From positions 1 to 36,364 of the forward strand of contig SABY01000027.1 of the NCBI GenBank assembly GCA_009928785.1: a stretch of 36,364 nucleotides of DNA, given 5' to 3'. Both the position numbers and the translations under genes were made by a program. Below the pieces are notes generated by a model that saw nothing but the letters and a program-made list of their open reading frames with translations, made no database searches and had not been told where the DNA came from. Source of the DNA: Clostridia bacterium. GTDB lineage: Bacteria; Bacteroidota; Bacteroidia; Bacteroidales; 4484-276. This document shows, piece after piece, positions 15,166 to 23,992 of this stretch (position 1 is its first letter; the number at the start of each line of letters is the position of its first letter).

Positions 15166-15795
15166 TCACATGCGGCGCCAGTTTTTGGGATTATCGATAA
15201 TATATTTTGCTACACGTTGGCGGGATTTTTCGCCCCGTAAGATGCGATCGAAGTAATTGCGCTGTAATAATTTACCTCTAAATCGTAGCCAGCCACGTTG
15301 TTTTACGCCATGTATGTACTCAACAGTGACGATGGATTTGAATGCGCCTATGATGGCTCCAACAGTGATTTTCTTTGGCGGCGTCGGCTGAGCCGACGCC
15401 GTCGGGGCGACCCTTGTGGTCGCCTGATCAGGGGCGACCACAAGGGTCGCCGCGACGGCGGTCGCCCCGACGGCGGTCTCTCCGACAGTCGCGACAGCCT
15501 TTCCGACTGTCGCCACGGCAGTGATTTCCAGTATTGAATGAAAATGATCCGGCATTACCTGAAATTCGTGCAACGCGATATTCCAATACCGATCTTTCAA
15601 AGCCAGCCATTGCAATTCGACCATACGCCCGGCGTCATTCAGAATCATTTTTTTGTCTTTTACCTCCCCAAACAAACGCGCTCTGTTTTTGCAATTGATT
15701 GTAATGAAATACCACCCTGGCCGCGAATAGTCATAGCCTTTTAAACGAATAGAGCGGCGATGATGCTTTTTGGGATCGTATTTCATTTTGATCAT
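15166..15795 (-). CDS. REP-associated tyrosine transposase (RAYT, Y1/HUH family)
   Basis: This is a 209-residue single-strand transposase-like protein; a start at the second ATG (15786) is equally possible. Landmarks are RRSIRLKGYDYSRPGWYFIT, the HUH metal-binding motif in MPDHFHS (H84, H86), and the C-terminal helix LLQRNYFDRILR with the predicted catalytic Tyr181, followed by YIIDNPKNW. All catalytic residues are present. Known RAYTs bind and cut REP hairpins. Here REP-like hairpins lie on both sides of the gene and within it. The linker between HUH and Tyr motifs (about residues 93-139) is low complexity, rich in A, V and T, and encoded by palindromic DNA. This matches the GATLVVA...TTRVAPT linkers often seen in Bacteroidota RAYTs. 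Confidence 0.92.
   Translation of the reverse strand: MIKMKYDPKKHHRRSIRLKGYDYSRPGWYFITINCKNRARLFGEVKDKKMILNDAGRMVELQWLALKDRYWNIALHEFQVMPDHFHSILEITAVATVGKAVATVGETAVGATAVAATLVVAPDQATTRVAPTASAQPTPPKKITVGAIIGAFKSIVTVEYIHGVKQRGWLRFRGKLLQRNYFDRILRGEKSRQRVAKYIIDNPKNWRRM
15380..15512. repeat. REP palindromes embedded in the RAYT coding sequence
   Basis: Three inverted repeats lie in frame inside the transposase gene. The first is GGCGTCGGC-TGA-GCCGACGCC (15380-15400). The second has 19-bp arms (15406-15424 and 15433-15451) around an 8-base loop; each arm is itself a hairpin GGCGACC-ACAAG-GGTCGCC or its complement. The third is CGACAGTCG/CGACTGTCG (15483-15491 with 15504-15512). Together they encode the variable linker of the protein. 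Confidence 0.85.
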
Positions 15796-15888
15796 TTATT
15801 AATAAGAGGGAGGGGCATCTGCTGTGTGTGCCTTGCAATTTATTCGCAAATATAATAATATTGGCAGATTCGATTTAAAATAAGAATC

Positions 15889-15998
15889 TGTCCGTCGGTC
15901 GGGGCGCCCCGTCGGGGCGTCCGTCGGTCGGGGCGTCCCTTGTGGGCGCCCCTATTCCAGGGGCGCCCACAAGGGAAGGGCGCCCACAAGGGGCGCCC
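15889..15998. repeat. REP-like cluster beyond the 5' end of the RAYT gene
   Basis: GTCCGTCGGTCGGGGCG occurs as a direct repeat (about 15890-15906 and 15919-15935). A perfect inverted repeat with 17-bp arms follows (15937-15953 and 15959-15975, five-base loop), then a hairpin GGGCGCCC-ACAAG-GGGCGCCC (15978-15998). The last lies six bases from the stop of the PLP-enzyme gene and might also act as its 3' end. The 209-base stretch 15796-16004 holds no gene. Confidence 0.88.
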
Positions 15999-16004
15999 GT
16001 ACTA

Positions 16005-17111
16005 TTATTTGAGGCTTTGCATGGTGGTAATATGCAGGCCATTAATTTCTATCATTTCGCGCATAAGATGGGTGGTGAGGCAGGAATGGATGGGCAGAAT
16101 GCCAATGAAATCTCCCACAGAAATCTGATTTATCATTTCGGGGATGCTGCGCACGATGCCATGCTCCTGCGAAAGCGATTTCACATAGCTGTCGGGCCAG
16201 GGGCTGCTCCAACCATCGCCGGTAAGGCTTACAATTTTTCCATATATCGGCGTGCCGTCAGTGTCGTTTATGGATTCTTTGCTTAGGTGGATGGCGCCGC
16301 CGTAGATTATTATTTCGTTTCGCTGCTTGTGGATAGCTACTACCGGACAACCCAATGCCACAGCAATATTATCATAAGTACACGCACCGATTTGCTGCTG
16401 CATTACATCATAAAAAACAAAATTTCCGGGACGTATCTCGTCCACACCGGAGAAATCGTCCACTGTACTCATCGAAGGCGTGTCGCCCACTGAAATCAAC
16501 ACTTCCCCGCTTTTTGATCTCACTGCCTGCCGAAGTTTATGCAGTGCTTCCACACTTCGGTGGTGAATATCGAGAACCTCCTGTGGTGACCTCACGTGGT
16601 AGGTATGGCCGTTATGCACAACAAATCCGCGAAAGCGTAATGAAGGCTGCTCATCGATGGCATGGATAAGCTGCTGCACCTGGTCATAGTCTTCTACCGG
16701 CACACCGGTGCGATGATAGCCCGCGTCGATTTTCAGATATACGTCGATGGCGCGAATGGTTGAAGCAGCCAAAGCCCGGATGGCTTCGATATTTTCGACT
16801 ACCACACTTAAGCGAATTTCGGCTGATAGTTTGGTAAATTGATGCAGCTCGGCAAGATTAAGCGGAAACGCCACCATTATGTCGTTCCAGCCGTGGCTGG
16901 CAAAATAACGCGCCATGCTTACCGACGAAACAGTGATTTTGTTGGTGCCGCCCTCGGCAAACCATCTGGCAATCGTTGCCGACTGGTGCGTTTTGAAATG
17001 TGGCCGGAAAACTACCTTCTGCGCGGCCGCCTTGAGTTGCATGCGTCGGATGTTGTTGCGGCACTTTTCAGCATCAAGCAACAGGGTTGGCTTGGTGAGT
17101 TTTGGTAACAA
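16005..17111 (-). CDS. D-threonine aldolase/D-serine dehydratase-like PLP enzyme
   Basis: This is a 368-residue fold-type III (alanine racemase-like) PLP enzyme. The predicted PLP lysine is K40 in RPHFKTHQS. The C-terminal beta-domain carries the metal-binding pair in PIHSC (H342, C344) that defines the D-threonine aldolase/eukaryotic-type D-serine dehydratase family. The phosphate-binding loop is probably SVGDTPS. The reaction would be retro-aldol cleavage or dehydration of a D-beta-hydroxy amino acid; which one cannot be decided. The start appears to be TTG (17109-17111): no in-frame ATG lies between the upstream stop and the conserved LTKPTLLLD. It is cytoplasmic. It lies next to the REP cluster and may or may not be linked functionally to its neighbours. 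Confidence 0.87.
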   Translation of the reverse strand: MLPKLTKPTLLLDAEKCRNNIRRMQLKAAAQKVVFRPHFKTHQSATIARWFAEGGTNKITVSSVSMARYFASHGWNDIMVAFPLNLAELHQFTKLSAEIRLSVVVENIEAIRALAASTIRAIDVYLKIDAGYHRTGVPVEDYDQVQQLIHAIDEQPSLRFRGFVVHNGHTYHVRSPQEVLDIHHRSVEALHKLRQAVRSKSGEVLISVGDTPSMSTVDDFSGVDEIRPGNFVFYDVMQQQIGACTYDNIAVALGCPVVAIHKQRNEIIIYGGAIHLSKESINDTDGTPIYGKIVSLTGDGWSSPWPDSYVKSLSQEHGIVRSIPEMINQISVGDFIGILPIHSCLTTHLMREMIEINGLHITTMQSLK

Positions 17112-17185
17112 GATGCTTTGGTATTTTCTTCTTCCGATCAGGATAAATTAGATGTTTTACGAACTCCCGGTGTCGGGCGCTACAA

Positions 17186-17201
17186 ATTAGCGAAAGCTAA
17201 T
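17186..17201 (-). terminator. Possible weak terminator after the YqeY-like gene
   Basis: ATTAGC (17186-17191) and GCTAAT (17196-17201) form a 6-bp stem with a four-base loop just beyond the stop at 17206 on the minus strand. The following sequence is only mildly T-rich. It may mark the end of the dcw-yqeY transcript. Confidence 0.35.
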
Positions 17202-17205
17202 AAAC

Positions 17206-17658
17206 TTATTGCAACATAGCCTTAACAATTTCTGAAACGAGGCGGTTGTCGGCTTTGCCGGCGAGTTTTTTGCTGGCGGCACCCATCACCTTGCCCATGT
17301 CTTTGATGCCTTGCGCGCCAGTGTCGTCGATGATCTTGGTGACGACGGCGCGTATTTCATCTTCGCCCATCTGCTGTGGCAAAAACGCTTCGATGATGCC
17401 GGCCTGGAAGCGTTCTTCTTCGGCCAGGTCGGGGCGGTTTTGTGCCTGATAAATTCCTGCTGATTCTTTGCGTTGCTTCACCAGCCGCTGCAATAGCTGC
17501 AGCTCGACGGTTTCGGGAATCTCGCCCGACGACACATCTTTGCCGGTTTTGGCTATCAACAGCGCAGCCTTGATGGCGCGCAACGCCTCAAGTTTTTGCC
17601 TGTCTTTGGCAAGCATGGCACGTTTGATCTCATCGTTGATTTTTTCAGCTAAATTCAT
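17206..17658 (-). CDS. GatB/YqeY domain protein
   Basis: This is a 150-residue protein starting MNLAEKINDEIKRAMLAKDRQKLEALRAIKAAL (ATG 17656-17658); the frame upstream has no family similarity. It is entirely the YqeY domain, related to the C-terminal tRNA-binding domain of GatB but standing alone, with the motifs RQKLEALRAIKAA and MGKVMGAASKKLAGKADNR. Its exact role is not established; tRNA-dependent amidation has been suggested from the relationship. It follows ftsZ by 73 bases, an order often seen in Bacteroidota, and is probably co-transcribed with it. Confidence 0.92.
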   Translation of the reverse strand: MNLAEKINDEIKRAMLAKDRQKLEALRAIKAALLIAKTGKDVSSGEIPETVELQLLQRLVKQRKESAGIYQAQNRPDLAEEERFQAGIIEAFLPQQMGEDEIRAVVTKIIDDTGAQGIKDMGKVMGAASKKLAGKADNRLVSEIVKAMLQ

Positions 17659-17731
17659 TGTCAGTAGATTTTTTATTTTAATAATATTATAAAAAGGTTG
17701 GTGCAGGCTTTCCCGTGCCTGCATCTCACGT

Positions 17732-19351
17732 TCAGTCGGGCTTGTTGTGAATAAATGGGATGTCGTTTTGCTTCAGGGCACCTTCATCACTATCGGCGCT
17801 AAGCACATAACGGGCTACGTTAGCCTCCGATGACGACATCACGGGTTTGAGCTGGATATTTTTACGAACATACGCGGGAACGTTGTCAACCGGGTCCTCG
17901 GTTGGTTGTGTTTTTTTGCCGGAGAAAAAACTCAGCCCTTTGAGTTTCTGGACACGCTCGTCAGCTTTTTTATCCATCATCTCGCGTGAAGGCACCTCAT
18001 AGGTATGATCCTGGTCGTCAGCGAAAGCTCCCACCGTATGTTTTATGCGCAGCTTGCCGTTGCCGGGAATAGCATTGTTAGAGATACTTTCGGTTTGCTT
18101 TTGCAAAGGCTGGTGTGGCTGGCCAAAAAGGTTGTGTTGTTTGGGCGGCTCTACGGGAGCTGGTTTAGTAGCCTGTGGCGGTGTAACGGTCATAGGTGGT
18201 TTTTCGGCTTCAGCCGGCTTTTCTTTCTTTATCAGCATTATTTCCGTAACAGGCTCATCAGGTAACGCGGGGTCAACCAACATAGGAATCTCTGGTTCCG
18301 CTTTTGGCGTTTGATCGCAGGGCAGTGTATCGCCGAGGGCATAAACGGTTTTTTTGCGCTCGCGGTTTAGCGTGGATTCGTCGATGGCGTCGGGCGATTT
18401 AAAGCCGGTAGCTATCAGTGTGATGCTGATCTTGTCGCCCAGTTCTTCCTCGTAGCCATTGCCCCAGATCACTTCGGCACTTTGGCCGGCTTCTTCCTGA
18501 ATGTAATCGGTGATTTCGGTTACTTCGTCGAAGGTAATTTCTTCTTTTCCCGACGAGATGTAGAGCAGGATATTGGCCGCACCCTGAATTTTGTTGTCGT
18601 TGAGCAGCGGCGACGAAAGCGCTTCGCGAACAGCATTGCGGGCGCGGTCTTCCCCTTCGGCAGTAGCCGAACCCATGATGGCGGTGCCACTGTTTTTCAT
18701 TACCGTTTTTACATCTTCAAAATCCACGTTGATGTAACCTGTAACGGTGATAATCTCGGCAATGCCTTTGGCGGCAATGGTGAGGATGTCGTCGGCTTTG
18801 CCAAAAGCTTCGGAGAGCTTGAGGTTACCATGTATCTCACGCAGTTTTTCGTTGCTGATGATAAGCAACGTATCGACATGCTGTTTGAGTTCCTCGATAC
18901 CTTTTTCGGCTTGCAGCCGGCGTTTGCGTCCTTCAAAGGCGAACGGAAGGGTAACGATTCCCACGGTAAGGATGTCCATTTCGCGCGCCAGCTTAGCTAT
19001 TACCGGCGCGGCACCGGTACCTGTTCCACCCCCCATTCCGGCAGTGATAAACAGCATCTTGGTGTGATTTTCGAGATAGGTGCGGATATCTTCGAGCGTT
19101 TTCTCAGCGGCGGCTTTTCCTACCTCCGGAACAGCGCCCGCGCCCAAACCCTTATCGCCAAGTTGTATCTTATTGGGTACCGCGCTCAGGTCCATGCTTT
19201 GGGCATCGGTGTTACAAATGATAAAATCCACGCCTTTAATTCCCTGCCGAAACATGTGCGTTACAGCGTTGCCGCCGCCGCCGCCCACACCCAGCACTTT
19301 TATGATTGATGCACGTTGCTTTGGTGCATCGAAAGTTAACATTTCGTCCAT
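17732..19351 (-). CDS. ftsZ: Cell division GTPase FtsZ
   Basis: This is a 539-residue tubulin homologue that forms the Z-ring. The nucleotide-binding glycine loop is GGGTGTG (107-113) with GVGGGGGNAV at 21-30. The T7-loop region NVDFEDVKTVM is present. The GTPase core ends near residue 320. A long, poorly conserved linker rich in Pro, Glu and Lys (about 335-515) follows, and the tail ends NDIPFIHNKPD, which may be the FtsA-binding peptide. It is longer than the E. coli protein (383) because of that linker, as is usual in the phylum. It is the last division gene of the dcw cluster, 38 bases after ftsA. Confidence 0.98.
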   Translation of the reverse strand: MDEMLTFDAPKQRASIIKVLGVGGGGGNAVTHMFRQGIKGVDFIICNTDAQSMDLSAVPNKIQLGDKGLGAGAVPEVGKAAAEKTLEDIRTYLENHTKMLFITAGMGGGTGTGAAPVIAKLAREMDILTVGIVTLPFAFEGRKRRLQAEKGIEELKQHVDTLLIISNEKLREIHGNLKLSEAFGKADDILTIAAKGIAEIITVTGYINVDFEDVKTVMKNSGTAIMGSATAEGEDRARNAVREALSSPLLNDNKIQGAANILLYISSGKEEITFDEVTEITDYIQEEAGQSAEVIWGNGYEEELGDKISITLIATGFKSPDAIDESTLNRERKKTVYALGDTLPCDQTPKAEPEIPMLVDPALPDEPVTEIMLIKKEKPAEAEKPPMTVTPPQATKPAPVEPPKQHNLFGQPHQPLQKQTESISNNAIPGNGKLRIKHTVGAFADDQDHTYEVPSREMMDKKADERVQKLKGLSFFSGKKTQPTEDPVDNVPAYVRKNIQLKPVMSSSEANVARYVLSADSDEGALKQNDIPFIHNKPD

Positions 19352-19389
19352 AGTTTTTAGGTTTTTATTGTTTGTAATTTTTTAATTTT

Positions 19390-20685
19390 CTATTCTGTAT
19401 CATTTTCAAAAAAGTCCTGAATCTTTTTCAGGAAGCTGCCCTGGCGTTTGGGTCGAGGCTCGCTGGTTTTTGATTTCGTCTTTTCTTTATTGGAACCCAC
19501 CAAAGCCTTTTCTTCGCGGCGCATTTTCATTTCTATGCGTTCCAGTCCTTCTATCACCAAACCGATACCGGTGGCATACATGGGGCTGCTCATTTCTTCG
19601 GGGGTGTTGCTGGTGAGGTGCTCGTTGGGATACCCGATTCGCGTGTCCATCCCTGTCATAAACTCGGTGAGCTGCGCTACGTGGCGCAGCAGTGCGCCGC
19701 CACCGGTAAGCACGATGCCGGCGATAAGCTTTTTGTCGTAACCCGAATTTTTTATTTCATAATAAATATGCTCTATGAGTTCTTCCATGCGTGCCTGGAT
19801 AATGCTGGCCAGATTTTTCAGGCTTATCTCTTTGGGAGGACGCCCACGCAAGCCGGGGATAGCCACGATTTCTTCGTCTTTGTTTTCGTTGGCCAAAGCC
19901 GAACCAAATTTCACCTTTAGCTCTTCGGCGTGTTTGCGGATAATGCTACACCCTTCCTTTACGTCTTCGGTAAGCACGTCGCCACCCAACGGAATAACGG
20001 CAGTGTGGCGAATGATGCCATCCTGAAAAATGGCTATGTCGGTGGTGCCGCCGCCAATATCGACCAGCACCACGCCGGCTTCTTTTTCTTCTTCACTGAG
20101 CACTGCCGAGGCCGAGGCTATTGGCTCCAGCAAAAGCTCCACAACTTCAAGACCTGCCTTTTTTACACATTTATAAATATTTTTAGCTGCTGTCGTTTGT
20201 CCGATGATGATATGAAAGTTGGCTTCCAATGAATTTCCCAACATGCCGATAGGATGCCGGATTCCCAGCTCATTGTCGATGATATATTCCTGGGGTATCA
20301 CGTCGATGATTTCTTCGCCGGGGCTCATATTCAGGTTGAACATGCTGCTAAGCAACGTGTCGATGTCGTCCTGGTTTACCTCCACTTCATTGTTTTTGCG
20401 GATGAGGCTGCCGCGATGCTGCAGGCTTTTGATGTGTTGGCCGGCGATGCCCACATTCACATATCTTATTTCCGCGTTCGATTTTTGTTCGGCATCTTCC
20501 ACAGCTTTGCGAATGGATTGCACGGTGTTTTCGATGTTGGAAACCACACCGCGCTTCACGCCTATCGACTCGGTTTTGCCATAGCCAATCACTTCTATTT
20601 TTCCATGCTCACCACGGCGGCCAACAATGGCGGCTATCTTGGTGGTTCCGATGTCGAGTCCTACGATGATATTATTAGTATCCAT
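19390..20685 (-). CDS. ftsA: Cell division protein FtsA
   Basis: This is a 431-residue actin-like ATPase that tethers FtsZ to the membrane. Phosphate-1 motif is VGLDIGTTKIAAIVG at the N-terminus, phosphate-2 is VLVDIGGGTTDIAIF, and the adenosine motif is GIVLTGGGALL. The C-terminus GSFLKKIQDFFEND is a predicted amphipathic membrane-targeting helix. Near residues 266-278 the sequence AIPGLRGRPPKEI is the interdomain segment conserved in FtsA. It lies four bases after ftsQ and 38 before ftsZ. Confidence 0.97.
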   Translation of the reverse strand: MDTNNIIVGLDIGTTKIAAIVGRRGEHGKIEVIGYGKTESIGVKRGVVSNIENTVQSIRKAVEDAEQKSNAEIRYVNVGIAGQHIKSLQHRGSLIRKNNEVEVNQDDIDTLLSSMFNLNMSPGEEIIDVIPQEYIIDNELGIRHPIGMLGNSLEANFHIIIGQTTAAKNIYKCVKKAGLEVVELLLEPIASASAVLSEEEKEAGVVLVDIGGGTTDIAIFQDGIIRHTAVIPLGGDVLTEDVKEGCSIIRKHAEELKVKFGSALANENKDEEIVAIPGLRGRPPKEISLKNLASIIQARMEELIEHIYYEIKNSGYDKKLIAGIVLTGGGALLRHVAQLTEFMTGMDTRIGYPNEHLTSNTPEEMSSPMYATGIGLVIEGLERIEMKMRREEKALVGSNKEKTKSKTSEPRPKRQGSFLKKIQDFFENDTE

Positions 20686-20689
20686 AGTT

Positions 20690-21475
20690 TTATTTTTTAC
20701 AAAATATCTGATTGGAGTATTTCAAATTTACCACACTGTATCCGTCGGGCATTTTCTCCGTATCTACCCGGTAAAAGGCAAGCAATTTCCTGAACTTGTG
20801 GGGCAAATCGTTCACATCACCTATCAAAATAATATGTGACCCGCTGGCGGGAACCAATTCAATTTCGCCATCCGGGTTGAAATATATTTGTACGATTTGC
20901 TTGCTCAGGACAGGATGCGAAGCCAATTGGGTGCAAAGATAATGCAGTGCCTCCATCGACGACAGTGGAGCTGCCAAAGGGTTATCAACAACGTATTGTG
21001 CATAACAGGCGCCGGTGTGGTAGCTTTCGCTGATGGCGCCACTGGCCACAAGTATCCGTGGCACATACTGGGTGCTAAGAGGCAGCAGGCTACCGCTACG
21101 GCTCAGATAAAATCCGTCACCCAATTGGTTGACAACCCGCACCAATGGCTCCTCCCGTTGTGCCTCGATGCGGATGATGCCATTGATAGATTTTACTACA
21201 TCTGCATTGCTCAGATAGGCATTGTGGCGCAGGATGGATTCGAGCGTGTCGGTGTTGATGCTGTCGAGCAGTTGTCCGGGCAACACACCCAAATGGCTGA
21301 TGATGATTTGGCGGATGCCCGGTTCGTCGATAAATTCGGCCTGGCAGCTATCAGAAAACTTAATCTCCACCTGGCTGCATTTAACGTTGCGGTGGTCGGC
21401 AAGTGCAAAACCCAACAGCACCAGCAGGCCGCCCGTGAGCACCATCCACAAAACTATTTCGAGGATTTTTTTCAT
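20690..21475 (-). CDS. ftsQ: Cell division protein FtsQ
   Basis: This is a 261-residue bitopic membrane protein. A short cytoplasmic start (MKKI) precedes a transmembrane segment at about residues 5-27, followed by a periplasmic part with a POTRA-like region (residues about 33-110: VEIKFSDSCQAEFIDEP, then SILRHNAYLSNADVVKSING) and the FtsQ beta domain. Sequence conservation is low, as usual, so the call rests on topology and position between murC and ftsA. Its ATG overlaps the murC stop (ATGA), indicating translational coupling. FtsQ links early and late divisome proteins. Confidence 0.9.
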   Translation of the reverse strand: MKKILEIVLWMVLTGGLLVLLGFALADHRNVKCSQVEIKFSDSCQAEFIDEPGIRQIIISHLGVLPGQLLDSINTDTLESILRHNAYLSNADVVKSINGIIRIEAQREEPLVRVVNQLGDGFYLSRSGSLLPLSTQYVPRILVASGAISESYHTGACYAQYVVDNPLAAPLSSMEALHYLCTQLASHPVLSKQIVQIYFNPDGEIELVPASGSHIILIGDVNDLPHKFRKLLAFYRVDTEKMPDGYSVVNLKYSNQIFCKK

Positions 21476-22869
21476 GATGATGTAGGTTTTTGATATTTCT
21501 GTTCGAGCATATTTTTTATCGGCAATACCAGTTTATCAATGTCGCCGGCCCCGATGGTAAGGAGCAGCTCAGGCTCCAGATCGTTCAGGTATTCAAGCAA
21601 TGTTTCTTTGTGCACCAGCGCTTTGCGCGGATGATCGATGTACTGATAAATGGTAGCAGAGCTGATATTTTCGATGGGCTTTTCGCGTGCCGGATAGATG
21701 TCGAGCAGCAGTATCTCGTCAAGCTCCTGGAGGCTGCGCGCAAAGTCCTCGGCAAAATCGCGTGTGCGTGAATAAAGATGCGGCTGAAAAACACCGGTAA
21801 TCTTACGGTCGCCATAGATTGCCTTCACCGAACTTATCAAAGCGCGTATCTCGTTGGGATGATGGGCATAGTCGTCGATGTAGATTACCTGCCGGCTGCT
21901 GACCTGCTTATCGAAACGCCTGTAAACCCCCTTGAAATCAGCCAATCCCCGACGCAATTCCTCCTGAGAAACTCCGGCCTGCAAGGCCACGAAAGAGGCA
22001 GCCACAGCATTTTCGATATTAATAATACCGGTGGCTTCCATTTTTAATTTTTTTATCACCCCTTCCGGCATCACCAAATCAAAAATCATAAAGGTGCCGC
22101 TGTAGCGGATATTGGTGGCATAAACGTCGGCGCTGCTGTTGGTAAGAGAATAGCTCAATACTCGCTTTCCCTCCAACAACGCGCGATTTATGGCGGCCTC
22201 CGTTTTTACCAGCAACCACCCATCATTGTCGGTCTGGCCGGCAAAAGCGTTGAAGGAGGCAATTAGATTTTCGGCCTGACCGTAAATATCGAGATGATCG
22301 GCATCGGTGGAAGTGATGACCGATATGTGGGGATGCAGGCTCAAAAAAGAGCGATCAAACTCATCAGCTTCCGTAACGAGCCACGATGATTCTTTAGAAA
22401 AGAAAAAGTTGGTGTCGTAATCTTTGGCAATGCCGCCCAAAATTGCAGTGCAACCAATGGCGGACTGCCGCAGCAGATGCGCCGCCATGGTAGAAATGGT
22501 GGTTTTGCCATGCGTTCCGGCTACGGCAATGGTTTTGTAATGGGTGCTAATGTTGCCCAGCAACTGCGCACGCTTAACAATTTTAAATTTATGATTTTTG
22601 AAATATTTAAGCTGCCGATTCTCATTGTTGATGGCGGGGGTCATCACTACCAGCGTGGAGGCTGCATTTCTATATTCATGGGGAACCAGTGCAGGGTCGT
22701 CATCAAAAACCACTGAAATACCTTCTTCCATCAGCTTGGCGGTAAGCACGGTAGGGGTACGGTCGTAGCCGGCCACCCGCTTGCTTTCGTGCATCATGTA
22801 ACGCGCCAGCGCCGACATGCCAATGCCGCCAATGCCCAGAAACCAGATATTTTGAAAATCTTTAAACAT
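21472..22869 (-). CDS. murC: UDP-N-acetylmuramate-L-alanine ligase
   Basis: This is a 465-residue cytoplasmic Mur ligase adding L-Ala to UDP-MurNAc. The N-terminal dinucleotide-like loop is LGIGGIGMSALAR (11-23). The ATP loop is GTHGKTT (118-124). The central domain shows EADEFDRSFL and TSTDADHLDIYG. The C-terminal domain has YIDDYAHHPNEI and GVFQPHLYSRT. All diagnostic MurC motifs are intact and the length is normal. It overlaps ftsQ by four bases and lies four bases after murG. Confidence 0.97.
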   Translation of the reverse strand: MFKDFQNIWFLGIGGIGMSALARYMMHESKRVAGYDRTPTVLTAKLMEEGISVVFDDDPALVPHEYRNAASTLVVMTPAINNENRQLKYFKNHKFKIVKRAQLLGNISTHYKTIAVAGTHGKTTISTMAAHLLRQSAIGCTAILGGIAKDYDTNFFFSKESSWLVTEADEFDRSFLSLHPHISVITSTDADHLDIYGQAENLIASFNAFAGQTDNDGWLLVKTEAAINRALLEGKRVLSYSLTNSSADVYATNIRYSGTFMIFDLVMPEGVIKKLKMEATGIINIENAVAASFVALQAGVSQEELRRGLADFKGVYRRFDKQVSSRQVIYIDDYAHHPNEIRALISSVKAIYGDRKITGVFQPHLYSRTRDFAEDFARSLQELDEILLLDIYPAREKPIENISSATIYQYIDHPRKALVHKETLLEYLNDLEPELLLTIGAGDIDKLVLPIKNMLEQKYQKPTSS

Positions 22870-22873
22870 TCCT

Positions 22874-23992
22874 TTACTGCTGTATTAATTTAAGGATTTC
22901 ATCAGCAATTTTTTCAACTGAACCTTCTATTGCGTTTTTCTTAATATTTACCGACAAGGTTTGTTGCCGCTTGATGTCCCCGATCAGCTCCACGGCAATT
23001 TTACCCAACTCATCCCCGGCCTGTTCATCCGGCAGATGAATAGCGGCCTGCCGCTCCTGAAGCGAAACGGCATTTTTTGTCTGGTGATCTTCGGCGGCTG
23101 TAGGCAATGGAATAAGTATGCACGGTTTTGCCACAGCACTAAGCTCGGAGATGGCAATAGCGCCGGCACGCGATATCACCACATCGGCGGCGGCGTAGGC
23201 CAGCTCCATGCGATTGATAAAAGCTAGTACTTTATAATATTCTCTCTCCTCCGCGGCAAGCTGCTCGTCGATGGCTTGCTGCGCCCAGGCTGCCTGAAGT
23301 TGTCCGGTTTGCCATATCAACTGAATATTTGCACCAGCCAAAGTTTTAAGATTTTTAGCCACAGCTATATTTATGGAGCGCGCTCCCTGGCTGCCGCCAA
23401 CCACCAGCAAGGTTTTGCGATTAGCGTCAAGCGCAAAAAAGTCGATAGCTTCGTCGCGTCGGCCTTCGATCTGTATCACCTGTGAGCGGATTGGATTTCC
23501 GGTAAGGACAATCTTTTCGGCGGGGAAATATTTTTCCATACCCGGATAGGCCACACATATCTTTTCGGCTTTTTTGGCCAGCAGCCGGTTGGTGACGCCG
23601 GGCAGCGAATTTTGTTCCTGCAGCACCGTCGGAATTCCTTTTCGTGCAGCCATTTTCAGCGTCGGGCCGCTGGCATAGCCACCCACGCCCACCACCACGT
23701 CGGGTCGGAAGCGACGAATGATTGCGGCAGCTTTGCACAGGCTCGACAATAGCTTAAACGGAAACGACAAATTGCGCCATGAGAGATTGCGCTGGAAACC
23801 GCTGATCCACAATCCTTCGATAGCGTAGCCGGCCTGCGGCACCTTTTGCATTTCCATGCGGCCGAGAGCGCCCACAAATAGCAGCTCCACTCCCGGCACT
23901 TTCTGCCTGAGTGCATCGGCTATGGCGATGGCCGGAAATATGTGCCCGCCGGTGCCGCCGCCCGAAATCAATATTTTAGGTGGCTGCCGCAT
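22874..23992 (-). CDS. murG: UDP-GlcNAc-lipid I transferase MurG
   Basis: This is a 372-residue GT28 glycosyltransferase making lipid II on the inner face of the cytoplasmic membrane. The glycine-rich G loop ISGGGTGGHIFPA (9-21) binds lipid I phosphate. GVGGYASGP and EQNSLPGVTNR follow. The C-terminal UDP-GlcNAc-binding region has VVGGSQGARSIN and ISRAGAIAISEL, with LIPLPTAAEDHQTKNA near the end. It overlaps the 3' end of ftsW by 17 bases. Confidence 0.97.
   Translation of the reverse strand: MRQPPKILISGGGTGGHIFPAIAIADALRQKVPGVELLFVGALGRMEMQKVPQAGYAIEGLWISGFQRNLSWRNLSFPFKLLSSLCKAAAIIRRFRPDVVVGVGGYASGPTLKMAARKGIPTVLQEQNSLPGVTNRLLAKKAEKICVAYPGMEKYFPAEKIVLTGNPIRSQVIQIEGRRDEAIDFFALDANRKTLLVVGGSQGARSINIAVAKNLKTLAGANIQLIWQTGQLQAAWAQQAIDEQLAAEEREYYKVLAFINRMELAYAAADVVISRAGAIAISELSAVAKPCILIPLPTAAEDHQTKNAVSLQERQAAIHLPDEQAGDELGKIAVELIGDIKRQQTLSVNIKKNAIEGSVEKIADEILKLIQQ

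Noticed and set aside
14556..15240. Several long open frames on both strands encoding Arg/Gly/Lys/Gln-rich or Pro/Phe/Leu-rich repeats
   Set aside because: They arise because the minisatellite units lack stop codons. Unit lengths of 13, 14, 16 and 17 change frame from copy to copy, and frames are open on both strands at once, so coding is unlikely.
15942..16286. Plus-strand frame with GRPQG- and HKGRPY-like segments
   Set aside because: These peptides are translations of REP hairpins and the rest is antisense to the PLP-enzyme gene.
18482..19309. 275-codon plus-strand frame
   Set aside because: It is antisense to the conserved core of ftsZ and has no family features.
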